Shown piece by piece: positions 52,195 through 61,653 of a stretch of DNA of 64,000 nucleotides. A program made the translations under genes and the position numbers. Position 1 is the first letter of the stretch. The number at the start of each line of letters is the position of its first letter. The stretch comes from Shouchella hunanensis (GTDB lineage Bacteria > Bacillota > Bacilli > Bacillales > Bacillaceae_D), in the NCBI RefSeq assembly GCF_028735875.1, contig NZ_CP117834.1, forward strand, positions 558,001-622,000. Direction: 5' to 3'. The notes under the pieces were generated by a model. The model ran no database searches, had not been told where the DNA came from, and saw only the letters and a program-made list of their open reading frames with translations.

Positions 52195-52767
52195 TCAGTT
52201 ATTCGTTACAATCGTTAGTTTATCTTTAATGCTTGTACGCTCTTTCGCTTCTGGTACGAAATCCGCATACCCAATCATTAACGTTCCAATAATTTTTTCG
52301 CCACTTTCCACTCCAATTGCTTCTCGAAAGATAGGATCGTAAATCCAATCATTCGTTCGCCAAATCATGCCAATACCTCTTGCCCATGCTGCTAATTGGA
52401 AGTTTTGTATCATGGCACTTACAGCTCCGTAATCTTCATCCCATGTTTTTTGACGTGGGTGCTCAGGCATTACAACAACGAGATGAAGGGGGATTTGGTT
52501 GAAATAAGCTGCTTTCTTTTTCGCTTTTTCAGGTAAGGTTTGATCTGCACCCAATTGTGATTTTTTATAAGCGTTTATAAACGCTTCTTTGCCTTCATCA
52601 GCAAATAAAATAAAGCGCCATGGTTCTGTTAATTTGTGATTCGGCGCCCATTTTGCCACTTCTAGCAGTGAAATGATTTCATCTATTGATACAGCATCAG
52701 ATTTAAATTTTTTAATGGAACGTCTACCTTTTATAATAGAATCAATTGTCGTTATGTGATTCGTCAT
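52195..52767 (-). CDS. Nitroreductase-family flavoprotein (YdjA-like)
   Basis: The 190-residue single-domain protein has IIKGRRSIKKF (FMN phosphate contact), AKWAPNHKLTEPWRFIL, and the late GIGMIWRTNDW and IIGTLMIGY motifs of small FMN nitroreductases such as YdjA. It likely takes electrons from NAD(P)H to reduce nitro or quinone-like compounds; its natural substrate is unknown. A hairpin with CGTGTTTTT arms lies downstream (52110-52190), possibly its terminator. Confidence 0.9.
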   Translation of the reverse strand: MTNHITTIDSIIKGRRSIKKFKSDAVSIDEIISLLEVAKWAPNHKLTEPWRFILFADEGKEAFINAYKKSQLGADQTLPEKAKKKAAYFNQIPLHLVVVMPEHPRQKTWDEDYGAVSAMIQNFQLAAWARGIGMIWRTNDWIYDPIFREAIGVESGEKIIGTLMIGYADFVPEAKERTSIKDKLTIVTNN

Positions 52768-52902
52768 TGTATAACCATCCTTTTATCTAGCATTACGTTT
52801 AGTGTAGCGAATGCTTGAATCGAAAGCAAGGAATGATTCTCATTTTCAATTAGAAAATTGTATCGACACCTTTACAGCCTTCCCTATAAGGATGTCGCTA
52901 GA

Positions 52903-53694
52903 TTAAGAATGAAACCGACCTAAAAACGATTTCAATCGCTCCGTTTGTGGATGTTGAATGACTTGACTCGGCGTACCTTGTTCAGCTATTCTTCCTGCAT
53001 CTAAAAAGAAAACCCTATCGGCTACATCAAGTGCGAAATCCATCTCATGGGTGATGAGCATCATCGTCGTTTCTCCTTCAGCTGCAATATCGCGTATGAC
53101 TTCTAATACTTCCCCTACAAGTTCGGGGTCAAGGGCAGCCGTCACCTCATCAAACAACAGAACCTTTGGCTGCATCACGAGCGAGCGAGCAATCGCCACC
53201 CGTTGTTGTTGTCCACCAGAAAGCTGTGAGGGATACATATCTATTTTGTCTTCGAGTCCTACTTTCATTAGCATTTCCCTTGCCCTAGCCTGTGCTTCTT
53301 CCTTACTCAACCCTAGCACATGGATAGGCGCCTCTGTACAGTTTCTCATTATTGTCATGTGAGGAAATAGATTGTACTGTTGAAACACCATTCCAATATT
53401 GCCTCTCACTCTACGCAAATGCTTCTCATCAGCGGGTAGTAGTTTCCCATCGACCTCCTTATGCCACAGCATCTCACCATCTACTTCAATCGTACCTTCT
53501 GTCGGTTGCTCAAGGGTCATTAACATTCGAATAATCGTTGTTTTCCCAGAGCCTGAGGGACCAATTAAAGCAATTTTCTCTCCTTTTTTCACGTCAATAT
53601 TTAATTCATTTAAGACAACCGTATCGCCGAATGCTTTTTTTATATTCCGGTACCGTACAATGACATCTTGGTCTGTTTTGTCTTCTACACTCAC
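52903..53694 (-). CDS. ehuA: Ectoine/hydroxyectoine ABC transporter ATP-binding protein
   Basis: Walker A LIGPSGSGKTTI, signature LSGGQQQRVAIA, Walker B VLLFDEVTAALD and switch His ITHEMDF mark a polar amino-acid-type importer ATPase of 263 residues. The GTG start overlaps ehuD by 4 bp. Assignment as EhuA rests on the gene order and on the EhuB-like binding protein; alone the sequence would fit any polar amino acid importer. It is the last gene of the ehuBCDA operon. Confidence 0.85.
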   Translation of the reverse strand: MSVEDKTDQDVIVRYRNIKKAFGDTVVLNELNIDVKKGEKIALIGPSGSGKTTIIRMLMTLEQPTEGTIEVDGEMLWHKEVDGKLLPADEKHLRRVRGNIGMVFQQYNLFPHMTIMRNCTEAPIHVLGLSKEEAQARAREMLMKVGLEDKIDMYPSQLSGGQQQRVAIARSLVMQPKVLLFDEVTAALDPELVGEVLEVIRDIAAEGETTMMLITHEMDFALDVADRVFFLDAGRIAEQGTPSQVIQHPQTERLKSFLGRFHS

Positions 53695-54371
53695 GTTTTC
53701 ATCCCCCTTGTTTCTACTTTATTTCCATGTAAATTGCCGACTTTCCGCTCCAGGTACCGAATAAATAAAGCAGATGGATAACTTAAAATAAGAAATAGAA
53801 AACCGACAATGGTTATTGGTTCCACAAAGCTATACGTCTGAGAACCGATTGCACGAGCCGTTGACATCATCTCCATTACAAATACACCTAGTAACAAAGG
53901 GGTTTCTTTAAACAAGACGATTAAATAATTTCCTAGCATTGGAATCACTGGAGGAACAGCTTGAGGGAGAATAATTTTCTTCCACATCTGTGCCTTTGAA
54001 AAGTTGAGTGCTTTTCCTGCTTCCCATTGACTGTTCGGAACAGCGTTAATACCAGACCGATAAATTTCCGACACGTATGTAGCATAATGGATACCGAGAA
54101 CAAGAACTCCTGTTTGAAAACCCGTTAAAGGAGTTGTATAGAATACAAAAAACAATTGAACAAGTGGTGGTGTTGCACGAATAAACTCAATGATGCCAGC
54201 AATCGATAGTGCTAACGGCTTAAAAGCCGAGCGCCTTAGTAAAGCAAATACTAATCCGACTGTTAACGACAAAAAATATGCACTAATGGTTACAGAAATG
54301 GTTACTGTAATGGCCGATAAAATGTCAGGGAAGATTTCCCATGCAAAAGCCCAATCCCATACATCACTCAT
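53691..54371 (-). CDS. ehuD: Ectoine/hydroxyectoine ABC transporter permease
   Basis: Five membrane helices over 226 residues and the EAA loop (EAGKALNFSKAQMWKKIILPQAVPPVIP) typical of amino-acid importer permeases. It overlaps ehuC by 4 bp (ATGA) and ehuA by 4 bp, so translation of the three is coupled. It should pair with EhuC to form the transmembrane channel. Confidence 0.85.
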   Translation of the reverse strand: MSDVWDWAFAWEIFPDILSAITVTISVTISAYFLSLTVGLVFALLRRSAFKPLALSIAGIIEFIRATPPLVQLFFVFYTTPLTGFQTGVLVLGIHYATYVSEIYRSGINAVPNSQWEAGKALNFSKAQMWKKIILPQAVPPVIPMLGNYLIVLFKETPLLLGVFVMEMMSTARAIGSQTYSFVEPITIVGFLFLILSYPSALFIRYLERKVGNLHGNKVETRGMKT

Positions 54372-55039
54372 GAAAGTGTCACCCCTTTAGAAGCACGTTT
54401 TTCTAAATACCGAGCGAGTACAATAAGTGGCAGTGCAAGTAAGAAATAAGCAACTAATAAATACGTGTAAATTTCTACTTGGCTACTAATAGCAGTATTG
54501 CTACCTCTCAAAACGTTCGCATTAAAGGTTAAGTCGGCAAGTCCAATAAAATACACAAGGGAAGTCCCTTTTAACAGTTCAATCGCATTATTGCCAAAGC
54601 CAGGTAACATTAAGCGAAAAGCCTGTGGCAAAATGACTAGGCGCAATCGTTGAAAACGCGACATATTCAGAGAGATCGCCGCTTCAGTTTGACCAATATG
54701 TATCGAGTTAATCGCACTTCTTACCACTTCAGAAGCATAAGCGCCGTAATTTAACCCTACTGCTAATGAACCGGCTAGCATTAAACTCATGGAGATTCCA
54801 TCAATCAGTTGGGGTAACGCATAATACAAAAAGAACATTTGCACGAGTAGAGACGTGCCTCGAAATAACTCAACAAAAACAGCAGCTATCGTACGAACAA
54901 TAGCAAATTGAGACGTCCGCATTAATCCTGCTATGATGGCAATAGAATAAGCAAGAAGCGCACCATAAAGAAACACCATCACAGTTGTTGTCAGCCCTTG
55001 TAAAATAAAGGGAGCAAACGTCATAAAATTTGAAAACAT
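54368..55039 (-). CDS. ehuC: Ectoine/hydroxyectoine ABC transporter permease
   Basis: The 223-residue permease has five helices and the EAA loop EAAISLNMSRFQRLRLVILPQ, and the ELFRGTSLLVQMFFLYYALP motif of the HisM/GlnP type. GAGGTG precedes the ATG. It is the first permease after the binding-protein gene (78-bp gap), and overlaps ehuD. The similarity to EhuD is at family level, so the two probably form a heterodimer. Confidence 0.85.
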   Translation of the reverse strand: MFSNFMTFAPFILQGLTTTVMVFLYGALLAYSIAIIAGLMRTSQFAIVRTIAAVFVELFRGTSLLVQMFFLYYALPQLIDGISMSLMLAGSLAVGLNYGAYASEVVRSAINSIHIGQTEAAISLNMSRFQRLRLVILPQAFRLMLPGFGNNAIELLKGTSLVYFIGLADLTFNANVLRGSNTAISSQVEIYTYLLVAYFLLALPLIVLARYLEKRASKGVTLS

Positions 55040-55117
55040 CCATCACACCTCTTTTTCTACGAAAAAAAGCATGGGTAACGGTTGTGCATCACCATGCTTC
55101 CCTCATACTATTTCCTA

Positions 55118-55972
55118 TTAGCCATTCCTCTCACAACGGTCTTCAGTTGTTAGATTATCTGGAGGCAAATTCGCTTCTGTAAAACCAAATTCTTCGATAA
55201 TAGCAAGAAGTTCACCGGACTCAATTAATTCTTGTAACCCTTCATTGTAGGCTTCTCTTAATTCATCATCTGCAAACACAGCAGCACCATATGCTGTGAC
55301 AGGCTCACCATCTATAATCGGTTGTTCAAATTCCTCAACGAACTCCACTTCACCTGAGGTATTATTTTGAGCTGCTGAATTTGCTGTAGCATCGGTGGCA
55401 ACCATAACATCAGCCATCCCACTTTCAACTGCCGCAATATTGTCGGCGATGCTTGATCCTTGCATGAATTGACTCGAATCAATCCCTAAGTTTTCAAGCA
55501 TCCCAATCTGATTTGCACCTGACATCACGGCTACCGTCACATCAGGATTTGCTACAATATCTTCATAACTATGCAAATTAAGAGGGTTTCCTGTTTGAAC
55601 GACAATCCCTTCTCCATATTGAATTTCAATATCGCCGAAGTTCCCCATTTCACAGCGCTGAGGTTGTACATCCATTGCAGCAGTTGCCATATCAAATGAA
55701 CCAGAATTTACCCCTTCAATTAATGCACCAAAATCATTTACAGTTCCTTCGATATCGTCATAACCAATCCGTTGCAACACGGCACGAGCAATCTCAGGAG
55801 CCGCTCCAGTTACTTCATTATTCTCAATGTCGATGTATCCGTATGGCTCTTCGTTCGCTACACCAACGGAAATAATGCCACCGCCGTCTCCATCTGTTTC
55901 ATCACTGCTACCGCAAGCAACGAGGGCTATAGATGTTACAACTAAAAATCCGAACATTCCTACTTTTCTCAA
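55118..55972 (-). CDS. ehuB: Ectoine/hydroxyectoine-binding lipoprotein
   Basis: A TTG start at 55972 is set by AAAGGGGG at 7 nt; it opens a lipoprotein signal (FLVVTSIALVACGSS). The mature part shows EhuB-like segments: VGVANEEPYGYIDIENNEV, TGAAPEIARAVL, AAMDVQPQRCE and the C-terminal LTTEDRCE with paired Cys. It captures ectoines outside the membrane for the importer, serving osmoprotection or carbon supply. A promoter with an extended -10 (TGCTATGAT) lies about 130 bp upstream. No regulatory gene of the cluster was found nearby. Confidence 0.87.
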   Translation of the reverse strand: MRKVGMFGFLVVTSIALVACGSSDETDGDGGGIISVGVANEEPYGYIDIENNEVTGAAPEIARAVLQRIGYDDIEGTVNDFGALIEGVNSGSFDMATAAMDVQPQRCEMGNFGDIEIQYGEGIVVQTGNPLNLHSYEDIVANPDVTVAVMSGANQIGMLENLGIDSSQFMQGSSIADNIAAVESGMADVMVATDATANSAAQNNTSGEVEFVEEFEQPIIDGEPVTAYGAAVFADDELREAYNEGLQELIESGELLAIIEEFGFTEANLPPDNLTTEDRCERNG

Positions 55973-56005
55973 TATAAATCCCCCTTTTACAAGATCGTTT
56001 AACAA

Positions 56006-56274
56006 AAAACAAGTTGTTCCTTTTCGCTCTTTCTATTTCCCAACAACCTCTTTTTCATTGAACAAGTCTACTATGAGTATCATCATAGCATATTCACAAG
56101 TTTGTTAAAAATCAATTATTCAGCATATTCCTCCTTCTTTTTGCTTATTTTCGCTTTAGCCTCTTTCTCATTAAAATACATCTGAATAACTTAAAAATAA
56201 TCAACTTTCCAAAAAATAACGCAGTTTGTTTGTTTATTTTCGCCTTATATAAGTATGATTAGTGTAAGAAACAG
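56006..56274. other. Gene-free stretch upstream of ehuB
   Basis: This A/T-rich gap holds the probable ehuB promoter and, on the minus strand, an AAGGAGG followed by a four-codon ATG frame at about 56110-56130. Nothing else stands out. Confidence 0.5.
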
Positions 56275-56303
56275 AAAAGAGCAAGGAATCTCCCTGCTCT
56301 TTT
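56275..56303 (-). terminator. Terminator after the lipoprotein gene
   Basis: AAAAGAGCA pairs with TGCTCTTTT with inner GG/CC; on the minus strand it ends in U4. Confidence 0.75.
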
Positions 56304-56309
56304 ACGATA

Positions 56310-57107
56310 TTACTCTTCTTGTTCTTCCATTTCTTGTTCTAAATCTGCTTGCATCTCTGCCATTTTTTCTTGTGCCTCTTCAAGTGTAATAGCTTGTTCA
56401 ATTGCGTCTTCATCATAATCAACCTCTTCTAGCTGATCAAACTGACTAAATTCGTACACAACCTCTTCCGAAAACAGTTGCCCAACTTCGGCTATTTCAC
56501 CTTCCATAGATAATTCACTTCGTTCTTGCGTGAAGTTGTCTTTTTGAATAAGTAATTCAAAATTAAAATCTTGAAGGTCAACCTCTAACTCTTCCGGGCT
56601 TTCACCCATAAAGGCTAATGCAAGATTTTTCACCTCGTCGTCCGTACCTGATGCCGATAGATGGTAATGGTCTTCTGTTTCTTCTAAGCTCAGTGCATCA
56701 GTATGATTTGCTAAAGTTGTTAATTGATCCTCGGCTGGTTGAAAAGACTCTGATCCAGAAATGCCGCTTTCTTCTGCAGAAAGTTGAATCCATTCCTCAA
56801 GCATTGGCTCTTCCGTATAAAACGCTCCATCATGCATAAAGGTCATCGCCGGTTGACCTTCCTCTTCGTTTTCAGCTTGTTGCTCCGATATGGAAAAAGC
56901 AAACGGTTCCCGTATAATCTTCGTTGTTGTTACAGAACCTTGTCCCTCTTGACCGCTGGCCGTTGTATCCATTTGGTAACTCGTTTTTTCTGCCATCTGT
57001 TCTTGTGCATTTTCTAAGATTGTATCGATTTCACCTTGATCTGCTTGATCATCTTGACATCCAGCTAGCGCGATCGCTGCAATAAGAATAAATGGTGTTT
57101 TTTTCAC
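56310..57107 (-). CDS. Acidic lipoprotein, DUF6612-like
   Basis: GAGGTG before GTG 57107 sets the start; a Lys-Lys N-terminus, hydrophobic core and lipobox IALAGC are followed by a 240-residue acidic mature part with MAEKTSYQMDTTASG and later AFYTEEPMLEEWIQLSAEE. This plan (a beta fold like LolA/LppX with the early 'sodium-methyl' style strands) fits DUF6612-type lipoproteins of Bacillaceae. Role unknown; it may carry lipid or act in the wall. The C-terminus is a charged helix (EEAQEKMAEMQADLEQ). Confidence 0.7.
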   Translation of the reverse strand: MKKTPFILIAAIALAGCQDDQADQGEIDTILENAQEQMAEKTSYQMDTTASGQEGQGSVTTTKIIREPFAFSISEQQAENEEEGQPAMTFMHDGAFYTEEPMLEEWIQLSAEESGISGSESFQPAEDQLTTLANHTDALSLEETEDHYHLSASGTDDEVKNLALAFMGESPEELEVDLQDFNFELLIQKDNFTQERSELSMEGEIAEVGQLFSEEVVYEFSQFDQLEEVDYDEDAIEQAITLEEAQEKMAEMQADLEQEMEEQEE

Positions 57108-57301
57108 GCTTAGCACCTCGTTTTATTTGACTTCCTCGTCACTCTAACATATGAACAAAGTAGAGAACGACGACTTCATCAAATTCCCCTATTTTTATAG
57201 ACTTTACGTCATTTCAACAGAACGCCACCTATTTTTTTAGAATCAACCATAATTTACAATATTTCTTTAAACGAACCGTAAGATTCATTTATGGTCGCGA
57301 A

Positions 57302-57310
57302 GGGTATAAT
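57302..57310 (+). promoter_or_regulatory. Promoter -10 region of the csbB-like operon
   Basis: GGGTATAAT contains both a sigma-A TATAAT (57305-57310) and a sigma-B-type GGGTAT (57302-57307). GATTCA at 57282-57287 is a partial sigma-B -35. B. subtilis csbB is a sigma-B gene. Confidence 0.4.
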
Positions 57311-57343
57311 AGTCCATATTACTCATTATGGAGGATTTCTTTT

Positions 57344-58300
57344 ATGAATAAACCACTTCTTTCTGTTATTGTTCCTTCATTTAACGAAGAACAAAATGTC
57401 GAGCCCTTTTACTTTGCTTTAAAAGAAGTGCTTGACCAAAGCCATTATCGCTTTGAAGTGATTTATATTGATGACGGTAGTTCTGATTCCACCCTTTCTT
57501 TACTCCAACGTCTCTCTACTTGGCACCCCCAAGTAAATTATATTTCATTTACAAGAAATTTCGGTAAAGAAGCAGCCATTTTAGCCGGATTTCAACATTC
57601 GAAAGGGGATTGTGTGATTGTCATTGATGCCGACCTTCAGCACCCAGTCGAAATGATTCACGAGCTTCTTGATGGGTACGAGGAAGGATACGACCAGGTC
57701 ATTGCGTGCCGAAATCGAAAAGGAGACAATTTTGTTAAAACGGCTTTGTCAAAGGTCTACTATAAACTTATTAACAAAGTCGTCGACGTTCAGCTCGAAG
57801 ATGGGGCTGGCGATTTTCGCTTGTTAAGTCGAAGAGCTGTTGATGCCTTACTCATTTTAAGTGAAGGGAATCGTTTTTCAAAAGGATTGTTCTCATGGAT
57901 TGGTTTTGATCAAAAAGTGGTTCATTATGAAAACGTCAGTCGCCAAAATGGTGAATCAAAATGGTCCATACAGAAACTTATTAATTATGGAATTGACGGG
58001 ATTGTATCATTTAACTTAAAACCGCTTCGTATTTGTTTCTATATGGGCGGTATGATCTTGTTAGCTGCACTTGCTTACATTCTTGTCATGCTCACACAAA
58101 TCGTTCGAACAGGTATCGACGTCCCTGGGTATTTCACCATTATTTCAGCTGTTTTATTCCTTGGAGGGATTCAATTATTATCACTAGGTATTATTGGCGA
58201 ATATATTGGCCGAATTTACAATGAAACAAAAAAAAGACCGCATTATTTAGTTAAAGAATCCAATGCTACAAAAGGAAAACGATATGAACGCATTCAGTAA
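57344..58300 (+). CDS. csbB: CsbB-like polyprenyl-phosphate glycosyltransferase
   Basis: A GT2 domain (SVIVPSFNEEQNV, YIDDGSSDST, VIDADLQHP as DXD, ISFTRNFGKEAA) with two C-terminal membrane helices over 318 residues is the GtrB/DPM1-type plan. It loads undecaprenyl phosphate with a sugar from a UDP-sugar; GlcNAc for CsbB. A GtrA-type flippase and a YfhO-type GT-C transferase follow with overlaps. In Bacillus, CsbB, GtcA and YfhO add GlcNAc to lipoteichoic acid. AGGA precedes ATG 57344. Confidence 0.9.
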   Translation: MNKPLLSVIVPSFNEEQNVEPFYFALKEVLDQSHYRFEVIYIDDGSSDSTLSLLQRLSTWHPQVNYISFTRNFGKEAAILAGFQHSKGDCVIVIDADLQHPVEMIHELLDGYEEGYDQVIACRNRKGDNFVKTALSKVYYKLINKVVDVQLEDGAGDFRLLSRRAVDALLILSEGNRFSKGLFSWIGFDQKVVHYENVSRQNGESKWSIQKLINYGIDGIVSFNLKPLRICFYMGGMILLAALAYILVMLTQIVRTGIDVPGYFTIISAVLFLGGIQLLSLGIIGEYIGRIYNETKKRPHYLVKESNATKGKRYERIQ

Positions 58301-58703
58301 TTTTTGTCAGAAAATCTATCGAAACCAATTTATGCGATTCGCTTTTGTTGGAGGGATTAATACACTTGTATTTTATTCCCTCTTCTTGCTTTTTCATCAA
58401 GTCTTTTCCCTGTTTTATTTAGTTGCTCACATCTTAGCCTTTATTCTTTCAATGATTGTTTCTTATTTTTTAAATGTTTTTTTTACGTTTGGTGTGAAAC
58501 CATCTATAAAAACATTTTTACAATTCCCGCTAACACAAGTGGTAAATTTCACTGTATCAACGAGCCTCGTCTTTGTATTCGTTGAACTATTTAAGTTATC
58601 TCCTGTTATTGCGCCGATATTTGCAGTATTTCTAACAGTACCCATTACGTTCGTTATTACAGCGAAAATTTTAAAACGAGATGGAGTTTCACATGAATCT
58701 TAA
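58284..58703 (+). CDS. gtcA: GtrA-family polyprenyl-linked sugar flippase
   Basis: The 139-residue protein has four membrane helices with FMRFAFVGGINTLVFYSLFLL and VSYFLNVFFTFG, GtrA signatures. It moves the lipid-linked sugar to the outer face. ATG 58284 behind AAAGGAAA overlaps csbB by 17 bp, and its end overlaps yfhO by 11 bp. Confidence 0.9.
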   Translation: MNAFSNFCQKIYRNQFMRFAFVGGINTLVFYSLFLLFHQVFSLFYLVAHILAFILSMIVSYFLNVFFTFGVKPSIKTFLQFPLTQVVNFTVSTSLVFVFVELFKLSPVIAPIFAVFLTVPITFVITAKILKRDGVSHES

Positions 58704-61278
58704 AAAAGCACTCATTCTTGTTAGTTTAAGCCTAGTGGTCGCGTTTCTTGCCCACGGTTTCTTTCTGTATCAACTACTACATGGGCAATTTATGGTTGGG
58801 CCTAATGACGGAACAGCTCAAATGCTGCCTTTTAAGCAATTTTTATATAGTCAGTTCAGCCAAGGGAACTTCTTTTATTCTCACCAGTTTGGTCTTGGTG
58901 GAGGAATTTTTAGTCAGCTTGCTTATTATTTTTCCACAAGCACCGTTTTTTTTCTCACTTTTCTAGTAGTCTTGATTGGCGAATGGATGCAATTATTTCA
59001 GAACCCAGACAATATTCTTTTCTGGGCAAATGCTGCTGTTATTGTAAACAGCCTTCGATTAGCTCTTGTTATCATCATCACTACCTATGTGTTGCGCTAC
59101 TTTAAAATAGCCTTTCCGTTTGCTTTTCTTGGCGCCGTTTTATATGGCGCGAGTGTCATGTATTTTCGTCATGCCTCCTTCTGGGAATTTTTTGCGGATG
59201 CCTATTTATGGTTACCTTTACTCGTTTTTGGGGTAGAGAAGATTATACGGGAGAAAAAACCGTGGTGGTTTATTTTCGCAATTGCCCTTTCCATCATTAA
59301 TAATTTTTATTTTGCCTATATGAATTTTATTTTCATTGGCATTTATGCGATTTTGCGCTTTTTCATTAAGTTTTCTAAAGAGGAAATTTCTATTAAACAT
59401 CAGCTGTATACATATATTCCTGCAACCATGCTCGGTTTTTTTATTGGCTCATTTGCTTTTGTACCAGCTGTATATGGCTTTTTAAACAATCAAAGACCAC
59501 CATTTGAGCAGTCAATCGAGTGGATCGATTTTCATGATGAAATCTTTTTTACAAGTCGCTATCTGCTGATCCCAGCTTTGTTTATTTTATTTATCTGTTG
59601 TAAAAGTTTATATCGGTTTAAGCCTTTTCTTTTGTTTTCTTTGCTCTCATGCCTATTTATTCTTTTTCATTATAGTCCAATGATTGGAAGTATATTTAAC
59701 GGCTTTTCCGCCCCTCAATATCGGTTTCAATACATGGGATCCTTTGCTCTAGCAGCAGCTGTTGTTTTTGGCTTAAGCAAATTTTGGCATATTCCTAAAA
59801 AAGAAAAAGTACTTGCTAGTAGCGTGACAGGAGTTGTATATACAGGATTGTTCATTAGTGGTCTCATTACGGATAGAGACGCTTTTCTTTCCATTCAAGC
59901 GATTACGCTTTTTGGAACGGCTATTCTAACGGTGCTCATGATCGTTTTTCTAGTAAATGGTCGACGGAAGCACCTATTGTACGGACTGGTAGGCATCACT
60001 CTAGTCTTACATATCGGTTTAACGAATGCGTATCAGAAAGAATGGTTATTTGAACGAGGGGATCTACAAGCCACCTCGGCAGAATTCCTGCAAAGCCATG
60101 CATATGATCATCGACTGCAAAGAGACTTACTGAATGAAGTGGAGGAACATGCACCTTTATCGAGAATTGAATGGGTCGCTGATTTCCGCAATAACACGCC
60201 GCTTGTTCAAGACTTTAACGGAGTTAGTGCGTATTCAAGTGTATTAAATAGTGAATTGCTTTTCTTTTATTACACGGATTTGGAGATTGACATGAATCGG
60301 GAAAGTGTCAGCAGGTATTCAGGATTCGGTGACCGTGTGAACCTCCATAGCTTGTACCAAGTCTCACATAAGTTGATTGACAAAGAAGATCCAGACCCCG
60401 TTCCGTACGGATTTACTGAAGTAAGCGAAAATGAACGTTATCATCTGTTTGAAAATGAACAATTGCTTCCTTTCGCGCGCACAGCTTCCACCCTTTATGG
60501 AAGAGACCAACTGTCTTCTTATAGCGTGCTAGATAAAGAACACGCTATGCTTACTGGTGCTATTGTGGATGAAGAGCTCGCTACCGAAGAGTTCCGTTCA
60601 ACAGTGCAAAACCGTATCGACGACACAACCATCACAGCGATTGGCGGGGAGTACCATGATGGTCAATTAACAGTAACGGATGATATAGGTGGAATTGACA
60701 TTGAAGTTGGTGAACGGCAAGACGACGAAGTCGATGATTATCTATCCTTTTACTTGCTAAATAACGCGGAGACAGCTCCTCTATTCCCGCTAACAGTAAA
60801 TGAATTTGAAACGGATCGAAAATCACGTCAATCAATTTACAAAACGGATATGAATCACCTAACGGTAAGAGTTGAAGCAAGTGAAACGATTTCATTAAGA
60901 GTGCCACAAGGGGAATATACATTAACAGAACTAGCACTGTACACAGAGAACTATGACATTCTCCAAGCACAACAACAAGAGTCGACAGACATGCATACCG
61001 CTATCGATGGAAGACATATTATAATTGATATCGATAACCAGTCAAACGATGAACTATTGATTTTACCCGTCCCTCATGAAAAGGGTTGGGAAGTGAAAAG
61101 AAATGGGCAGACAGTAGATGTTGAACAAGTCAATTATGCGTTTCTCGGGGTCAAACTTGAAGAAGGTGAAAACGAAATACGGTTTTCTTATTTACCACCT
61201 TTCTTTAAACCAACATTGCTCTTAGCGATTGTAGGATTGATCCTTACCTTTAGTTGGATGTATGCAAGAAGAAAGTAA
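58693..61278 (+). CDS. yfhO: YfhO-family GT-C glycosyltransferase
   Basis: The 861-residue membrane protein has about 12 to 13 helices in its first 450 residues and one at the C-terminus, with a large outside domain between (about 480-830). GPNDGTAQMLPFKQFLY in the first outside loop holds the acidic residues expected for a GT-C catalytic site. It transfers the sugar from the lipid carrier to lipoteichoic acid. GGAG six bases before ATG 58693 sets the start. It closes the csbB-gtcA-yfhO operon. Confidence 0.9.
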   Translation: MNLKKALILVSLSLVVAFLAHGFFLYQLLHGQFMVGPNDGTAQMLPFKQFLYSQFSQGNFFYSHQFGLGGGIFSQLAYYFSTSTVFFLTFLVVLIGEWMQLFQNPDNILFWANAAVIVNSLRLALVIIITTYVLRYFKIAFPFAFLGAVLYGASVMYFRHASFWEFFADAYLWLPLLVFGVEKIIREKKPWWFIFAIALSIINNFYFAYMNFIFIGIYAILRFFIKFSKEEISIKHQLYTYIPATMLGFFIGSFAFVPAVYGFLNNQRPPFEQSIEWIDFHDEIFFTSRYLLIPALFILFICCKSLYRFKPFLLFSLLSCLFILFHYSPMIGSIFNGFSAPQYRFQYMGSFALAAAVVFGLSKFWHIPKKEKVLASSVTGVVYTGLFISGLITDRDAFLSIQAITLFGTAILTVLMIVFLVNGRRKHLLYGLVGITLVLHIGLTNAYQKEWLFERGDLQATSAEFLQSHAYDHRLQRDLLNEVEEHAPLSRIEWVADFRNNTPLVQDFNGVSAYSSVLNSELLFFYYTDLEIDMNRESVSRYSGFGDRVNLHSLYQVSHKLIDKEDPDPVPYGFTEVSENERYHLFENEQLLPFARTASTLYGRDQLSSYSVLDKEHAMLTGAIVDEELATEEFRSTVQNRIDDTTITAIGGEYHDGQLTVTDDIGGIDIEVGERQDDEVDDYLSFYLLNNAETAPLFPLTVNEFETDRKSRQSIYKTDMNHLTVRVEASETISLRVPQGEYTLTELALYTENYDILQAQQQESTDMHTAIDGRHIIIDIDNQSNDELLILPVPHEKGWEVKRNGQTVDVEQVNYAFLGVKLEEGENEIRFSYLPPFFKPTLLLAIVGLILTFSWMYARRK

Positions 61279-61397
61279 AATTCTTCTTGCATCCCAATTG
61301 AATAAATGGTAATATGGAGTTTAAACCCATGGAAATCGACCGATTTCGAATTATTCATAGGATTTTAAAAATTAATTTAACGCGGAGGTGATATGAT

Positions 61398-61562
61398 TTG
61401 AAACGACTTTATATTGGTTATGTAACACTGCTCTTGGCTCTAGGTATTGTGCTAATTGCATTCGGTGTCTTAGATAGCATTGCACCAACAATTGTATTTA
61501 CATTGCTTATTCTTGGTTCAGTCCTCTCTTTATTATTCAAACCTCGTAAAGCGCATAGCTAA
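61398..61562 (+). CDS. Small two-helix membrane protein A
   Basis: GGAGGTG at 61384-61390 with 7-nt spacing points to a TTG start at 61398. The 54-residue product has two hydrophobic helices (YIGYVTLLLALGIVLIAFGV and IVFTLLILGSVLSLLF) and a basic tail (KPRKAHS). No family recognised. It follows yfhO by 119 bp and is followed by a second gene of like plan, suggesting a duplicated pair. Confidence 0.65.
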   Translation: MKRLYIGYVTLLLALGIVLIAFGVLDSIAPTIVFTLLILGSVLSLLFKPRKAHS

Positions 61563-61653
61563 AGCCTTTCCCGAGCCTGTTATTTCAACTTTTTGACCTA
61601 ACTCATTTCGTTCGCTACAATACTCTTAGTAGTTATTACGGCGGAGGTCTAAC

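Noticed and set aside
56110-56130. AAGGAGG followed by a four-codon ATG frame on the minus strand upstream of ehuB
   Set aside because: The spacing is only about three bases and the peptide has four residues; chance is more likely in an A/G-rich stretch.
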